DNA of 64,000 bases, from positions 115,001 to 179,000 of the forward strand of contig CAUYUJ010002703.1 of NCBI GenBank assembly GCA_963575745.1. Direction: 5' to 3'. The position numbers were made by a program, and so were the translations under genes. The DNA is from Prorocentrum cordatum. Lineage: Eukaryota > Sar > Dinophyceae > Prorocentrales > Prorocentraceae. Below are positions 60,346 through 64,000 of this stretch, piece after piece. How positions within the stretch are numbered: position 1 is the first letter of the stretch; each line of letters starts with the position of its first letter. Under the pieces are notes generated by a model. It ran no database searches. It saw nothing but the letters and a program-made list of their open reading frames with translations, and was not told where the DNA came from.

Positions 60346-60451
60346 CGCGCGATGGGGGGTTGCCCGCGCCGAATGCCACGGCGCTTGAGGTTCGGGGGGG
60401 GGGGGGGGGTATGAGGGAAGGGGTGCGCGCGCAGCGACGACGTCCTTGCAG

Positions 60452-60536
60452 CGCCGTCAGCTCGCGGCATAGCCGCGCAGCAGCGCGGTGGGGCGCTCGC
60501 GCCAAGTAGCGCACGCGCGAGCGCTGCAGCGCTCAA
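60452..60536 (-). CDS. Short upstream exon candidate
   Basis: Between a GCGCTGCAG acceptor (palindrome at 60520-60533) and a GCGCTGCA donor, the minus strand reads RSRVRYLARAPHRAAARLCR, ELT. The short length makes this tentative. Confidence 0.3.
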
Positions 60537-60659
60537 CCGAAGTCATGCTAGATGCAAAAGCGATGCATCGCTGCGGAGAAAATGAACGCTGCAGCGCCAC
60601 GAACACCACGGGCATTGCTGCAGCAGCTGCGTCACAACAACCGAGCTGCGACGGCCCCA

Positions 60660-60830
60660 AAGAGCCCCCCCCCCCACCCCCCCACACACCACACACACAC
60701 CACCGCCACACCACCGCCACCACACACGCGCACCCACCACCCCGCCCCCAACAAGCCACCCACCCCCGCGCCCAACCACCCACCCACCCACCCACCCACT
60801 CAGAAAAGCCCACCCCCCACCCACCCAACT
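60660..60830. repeat. CACA/CCACC-rich tract
   Basis: CCACACACCACACACACACC and CCCACCCACCCACCCAC runs. The minus-strand Gly/Val/Trp frames here are polymers. Confidence 0.9.
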
Positions 60831-61441
60831 GCCGCAACGCCGCCCGTGGCCTGCATGCCCTTCAATGAGATCGCGCCACCTGAACCCCCGTGCGACATCG
60901 CATCAACCGCTCCGGCACCACCACCCAGAGGTCCAGCCCCGCCCCCCCCCCGAAGTCCACCCGCGCCGTCCCGGGTCACCGCCGGCATGGCTGAGTACGA
61001 TGTGGGAGGTGGCGCGCGGGGAGCGCGGACGAGAGAGGATTGAGGCTGAACGCGTGGACGGCGAGGCTTGCGGAGGAGCGATGATGTGATAATGGCGATA
61101 TCGAAGACGATGGCGAATGTGAATGTATGGCTTAGGATCGCGACGCCGCTGCGTCGGCGTCGCGATGGCTCGATGCTGCCGACGAAGGGGCCGACTGACG
61201 AGCGGGGCCGAGGACTCGACGGCGCCGAGAACGAAGCTGAAGGAGCGCTGGCGAAGCTGACGGGGCGAGCGTCGACGGGCGATGCGAGGCGCGACGGGGC
61301 ACCGCATGGGGCGCGACATCGCGGCCCGTTTCCCCTCCCCCCCAGGCCAGCCCCTGGGCCGGAAAGGCCAGAACTTGGCCCATGTCAGGCGGACCCCGGT
61401 CCGACGGCCACGATGTGGATGGTGGACAAACAAAGGTGGAT

Positions 61442-61442
<1 letters not shown>
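60831..61442. other. No gene seen
   Basis: Open frames on both strands have no motif. A slight GCG-GAGGA bias, nothing else. Confidence 0.4.
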
Positions 61443-61490
<48 letters not shown>

Positions 61491-61503
61491 GAGAGAGAGA
61501 GAT
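61443..61503. repeat. (GA)n microsatellite
   Basis: About 60 bp of GA, with GAGC and GATA interruptions. Confidence 0.95.
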
Positions 61504-62099
61504 ATGGAGATAGGATGAGGAGGTGGATGGGGCACCTCTGGGCGACGGATGGCGCGCCGCGCGATCGGGCGCAGCGCGCGGGGCCGCGCGCTCGCAGCCA
61601 CGGTGCCGCGGCCGATCCCATCGGTCTGCCATCCCCCTCCTGCTTGTTCTGGCTCTTCTATCTTCACCGCTGCAGCGGGTGCTCTCCCGTTATGCCCTCG
61701 TCGGTGCTCTCGCTGCACCTGCTACCTTCTCCGCTGTCGCGGATGCCCTCCCTCCTGTCCCTATCCCGTGTCTATATCCCTCTGCCCCCCCCTCGTCTCT
61801 CCCCCTCCCGCGTCGCCCTCCCTCCATTGACTCTCCCGCGGCTCCCCCCCCCGCGCCTCTCCCCCCCCCGCGTCTTCTTCCCGCCCGTGTCTCTCTGCCC
61901 TCTGATCGCGCCCGCTTAAAATATATCCCGCCTCGTCGCCCGCCAAACTTAGACGGGGGCGCGGCCGCGGGCCCGGCTGCTCGCGCCCCTGTCGCGACGC
62001 GCGCGTCAGCGAAGGGGGGGGGGGGGGGGCGCCGCGCCCGCGCGCCCGCGCTGGCCTGCCCCCGCCGCTGTCGGCGCCGATGATGTGCGCCGACGGCGC
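61504..62099. other. No gene seen; CCC-rich
   Basis: Pyrimidine-rich with CTCTCCCCCTCCC words. A palindrome-like ACCGCTGCAGCGGG lies at 61667. Confidence 0.4.
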
Positions 62100-62104
62100 C
62101 TAGA

Positions 62105-62530
62105 CCGCGTCGGCGATCCACGCCTCCGCGGCGCCCGCGCAGCGCCCCTCGGCCACGGCCGTCGCGCGCCCCCCAGTCCTCGGCGAGGATCGCCTCGCAG
62201 AGTTCCTGCGCCTTGTTGAACCGCCCCCCGCGCCTGACCGTCGTCGCGCCAGCGCCGCTACCGTCGCTCTTGCCCTTGCCGCCCGCGCCGCTGCTCTTGC
62301 CGCCCCTGCAGCCGAGCTGGATATTGCCCTCGCCGCCCTCGCCGCCCGCGCGCGGCGCCGCCCGCTCGCGGCTGCGGGGCGGCGCCGTCGGCGCTGCAGC
62401 TGGGGGCGGAAACGGCGGCGGGCGCGGCCCGCTGCCGCAGGGCCGCGCCTTCGCCCGCGGCGCGTCCAGCACCGGCGAAGCGCGCGGCGAGCTCGCGGCC
62501 CCAGCAGCCCCGAACTCGAGCGCGTCCTAA
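62105..62530 (-). CDS. Gly/Lys/Ser-rich segment of unknown protein
   Basis: The minus strand reads AGGEGGEGNIQLGCRGGKSS, GAGGKGKSDGSGAGATTVRR, GGRFNKAQELCEAILAEDWG, AR. Its second half (FNKAQELCEAILAEDWG) is balanced and helical. The first half is low-complexity and resembles the basic region near 58650. It may be an early exon of the large gene. Confidence 0.35.
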
Positions 62531-63689
62531 CAGTGCTCAGCGAGGGCCTCCGCCATCGGCCGCGCGGCAGCGCGGCCCGCGCGGCTGCGCGGCCAGCGGT
62601 GCCCTTGCGGGCGCAGCAGGTGCAGCTGCCCCCGCCGAAGCCAAAACAGCGGCGACGCCGATGGCGACGACGAGGACGACGCCAGCGGCGCCGGCGACAA
62701 CAAATCCCTGACAGCCAGGACTCTGACAGGACATAAGCATACACGCGTCCATCGAATGCGCCCACGCACGACCTCCGCGCGTTGCCCCCGCGCGCTAACC
62801 CTGTGCGCTGTCGAAATATTACCTCTATCTGATCACCTCGTGCAAACAAGTAGTGCCGCCGCCCTACGTTGCCATCGCGCGCCCCCTCCATCGCCCTCCC
62901 CTCTCCGCCCCGCTCGCGCACTGCGCCCCCCCCCCCCCCGCCCTGCCCGCGCGCGCCGCCGCCGACCCCGCGCGCCCGCGTCGCGCCCCCCCCCCCCCCC
63001 CCGGTGCCCCAACGCTCCGAGTGGCGCCGATAATTGGTCGAGCCCCCCGCCAACGGATGCTGGCGAACCAGGGTGCGAGAGCAATCGCGCCGAGTTGCGA
63101 CGAGGGGGGACGACGTCGAATGGGGAATGCACCAGCTAAGCCGACACATCGATGGAGCACGCGACGAACGAAGATGCGATGAGGGAGCAAGGCGAGCGCG
63201 GGCGGCGTTCAAGACTGGCGCGAGCAGGGCGACGACGAGCGACCCGCCGCCAAAAATGTCCGAGCTCGACGGGGCATGTGGAGGGCGGGTTGGTGGGGGG
63301 ATGTGGGGGGCGATGCAGACGCAATGGCCGCGCGATGCAGCGTCTGACGGTCGTCGTCGTCGTCCCCGCCGCCGTCCAGGTCGTCGCCCTCATCTCCGTC
63401 GGCGTCGTCGCCGTGGCCCAGGCCGTCGTCGTCTCCTGAAGCCGCCGCCGGCGATGGCTGCCAAGATGATCGGACAGTGCTGCAGCGCACTCCCTCGCAC
63501 CAGACACCGCGCGCCACTGCGATAGCTCATCCACACCCGTCTCACCCTATGCACACGCGCGAGGGGAGGAGGGGGGGGGGCGAGGGGAGAGAGTTGCACC
63601 CAAGCAATGGCGGTGGGAGGGGGGGGGCCCGCCCACCCCACCCCACGCCCAATGTCCAGACCGATCGTTTTCAAACAGACAAGTTAACA
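62531..63689. other. No definite gene; GC-rich with long C runs
   Basis: Runs of 10-15 C at 62928, 62988 and nearby. Frames are polymers. A palindrome-like AGTGCTGCAGCGCAC is at 63476. A GTCGTC tract lies at 63350-63375. Confidence 0.4.
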
Positions 63690-63840
63690 GGCGCTGCAGC
63701 GCCCACAGCCACTCAGTCATTGGCAGCACGACCCCGTCGACCTTCTTGGCCGCGTGCCACTCTATGGTCAACGACCTAGCCTCGCCGAAATCACCCTGCT
63801 TCACCGCCGACGACATCAATTCGAAAGCGATGCGTCACTT
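63690..63840 (-). CDS. Exon-like segment ending at a GGCGCTGCAGCGCC palindrome
   Basis: The minus strand reads RIAFELMSSAVKQGDFGEAR, SLTIEWHAAKKVDGVVLPMT, EWLW, then the palindrome (63690-63703). A TGA lies just upstream in frame (about 63843), so an acceptor or start (MSSAV or MMSSAV) is needed. Balanced composition supports coding. This is the most 5' piece of the possible large minus-strand gene in the window. Confidence 0.4.
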
Positions 63841-64000
63841 CCGACCGCCCGCCGGACCTCCCGCGTCTTTGGCAACAGCCAGTAGCATCACAGGCGCTTC
63901 AGCGCGCGCGCGCTTCTGCGGCGGCGCGGGCTCCGGTGGCAGCTCGGCAGTTTGAGTTGCGATTTCGAGGGGGCCTTGAGCAACTGGATCCAAGTACTTC
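63841..64000. other. Nothing definite
   Basis: An imperfect palindrome, GGCGCTTCAGCGCG, is at 63891. The sequence continues past the window. Confidence 0.3.

Noticed and set aside
60400-60420. Frame change at the C/G run near 60400 as proof of a pseudogene
   Set aside because: A 15-base G run in a presumed intron says nothing about the coding state, and run length is unreliable.
1-64000. tRNA, rRNA, SL RNA genes and CRISPR arrays
   Set aside because: I saw no cloverleaf with A and B box spacing, no conserved rRNA words, no SL donor (SL followed by GT and an Sm site), and no regular repeat-spacer array. By-eye reading can miss tRNAs; tRNAscan-SE and Rfam would decide.

Overview
This window looks like nuclear DNA of a dinoflagellate, most plausibly a GC-rich one such as Prorocentrum. 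The reasons are: (i) two near-exact relics (20 of 22 positions each) of the dinoflagellate spliced-leader (SL) sequence; (ii) a long, decayed non-LTR retrotransposon with endonuclease, reverse transcriptase and RNase H pieces of the dinoflagellate type; (iii) exon-like segments bounded by GC-AG or GT-AG signals; (iv) very GC-rich sequence packed with GGA/TCC tracts, minisatellites and short inverted-repeat elements. There is no bacterial-style operon, and I found no rRNA, tRNA or CRISPR array. Genus and species are inference.

Layout. 1.5-3.04 kb (minus): an SL-tagged, intron-poor gene relic with AP2-like repeats, a short helical domain and an MsrA-like C-terminal part, broken by frameshifts. 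3.0-15.1 kb: no supported gene; miniature inverted-repeat elements (MITEs), an 84-bp array, GGA/TCC tracts and dispersed repeats. 15.4-21.5 kb (minus): a nearly full-length dead LINE, again with an SL relic at its 5' end. 21.9-22.2 kb (plus): the 3' end of a second LINE. 22.4-37.5 kb: repeats only, including 24-bp and 18-bp minisatellites, an interrupted CCAAGAGGCC-type satellite and at least seven inverted-repeat families. 38.1-40.0 kb (minus): three exon-like segments of an unknown gene, one followed by a 152-nt intron candidate with terminal inverted repeats. 41.2-43.6 and 47.6-48.7 kb: three copies of a complex roughly 1.1-kb repeat with CG-rich hairpins. 44.3-49.3 kb: further tandem arrays (186, 213 and about 122 bp).

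49.8-64 kb is different. It is studded with the palindrome GGCGCTGCAGCGCC and its variants, and it carries minus-strand coding fragments. These look like a long, many-exon, decayed gene: a helical N-terminal part, a Cys-rich basic segment, an acidic segment, a GDE motif segment, a KPCLACRNV zinc-ribbon-like segment, a DLAH motif and a KFHYLRHF motif. From memory, similar segment combinations recur in predicted dinoflagellate proteins and look like an uncharacterised mobile-element-like family. Several palindromes sit exactly at predicted GC donors or CAG acceptors, so they may be the ends of introner-like introns. This is the best candidate for an undescribed system.

Nearly all supported coding signal is on the minus strand, as expected for one-way dinoflagellate gene arrays. 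Many breaks coincide with C or G homopolymer runs, so some may be assembly errors. Repeat family letters (A-H, R1-R3, Rep1) are provisional names used only here. Repeat boundaries were judged by eye and may be off by several bases.
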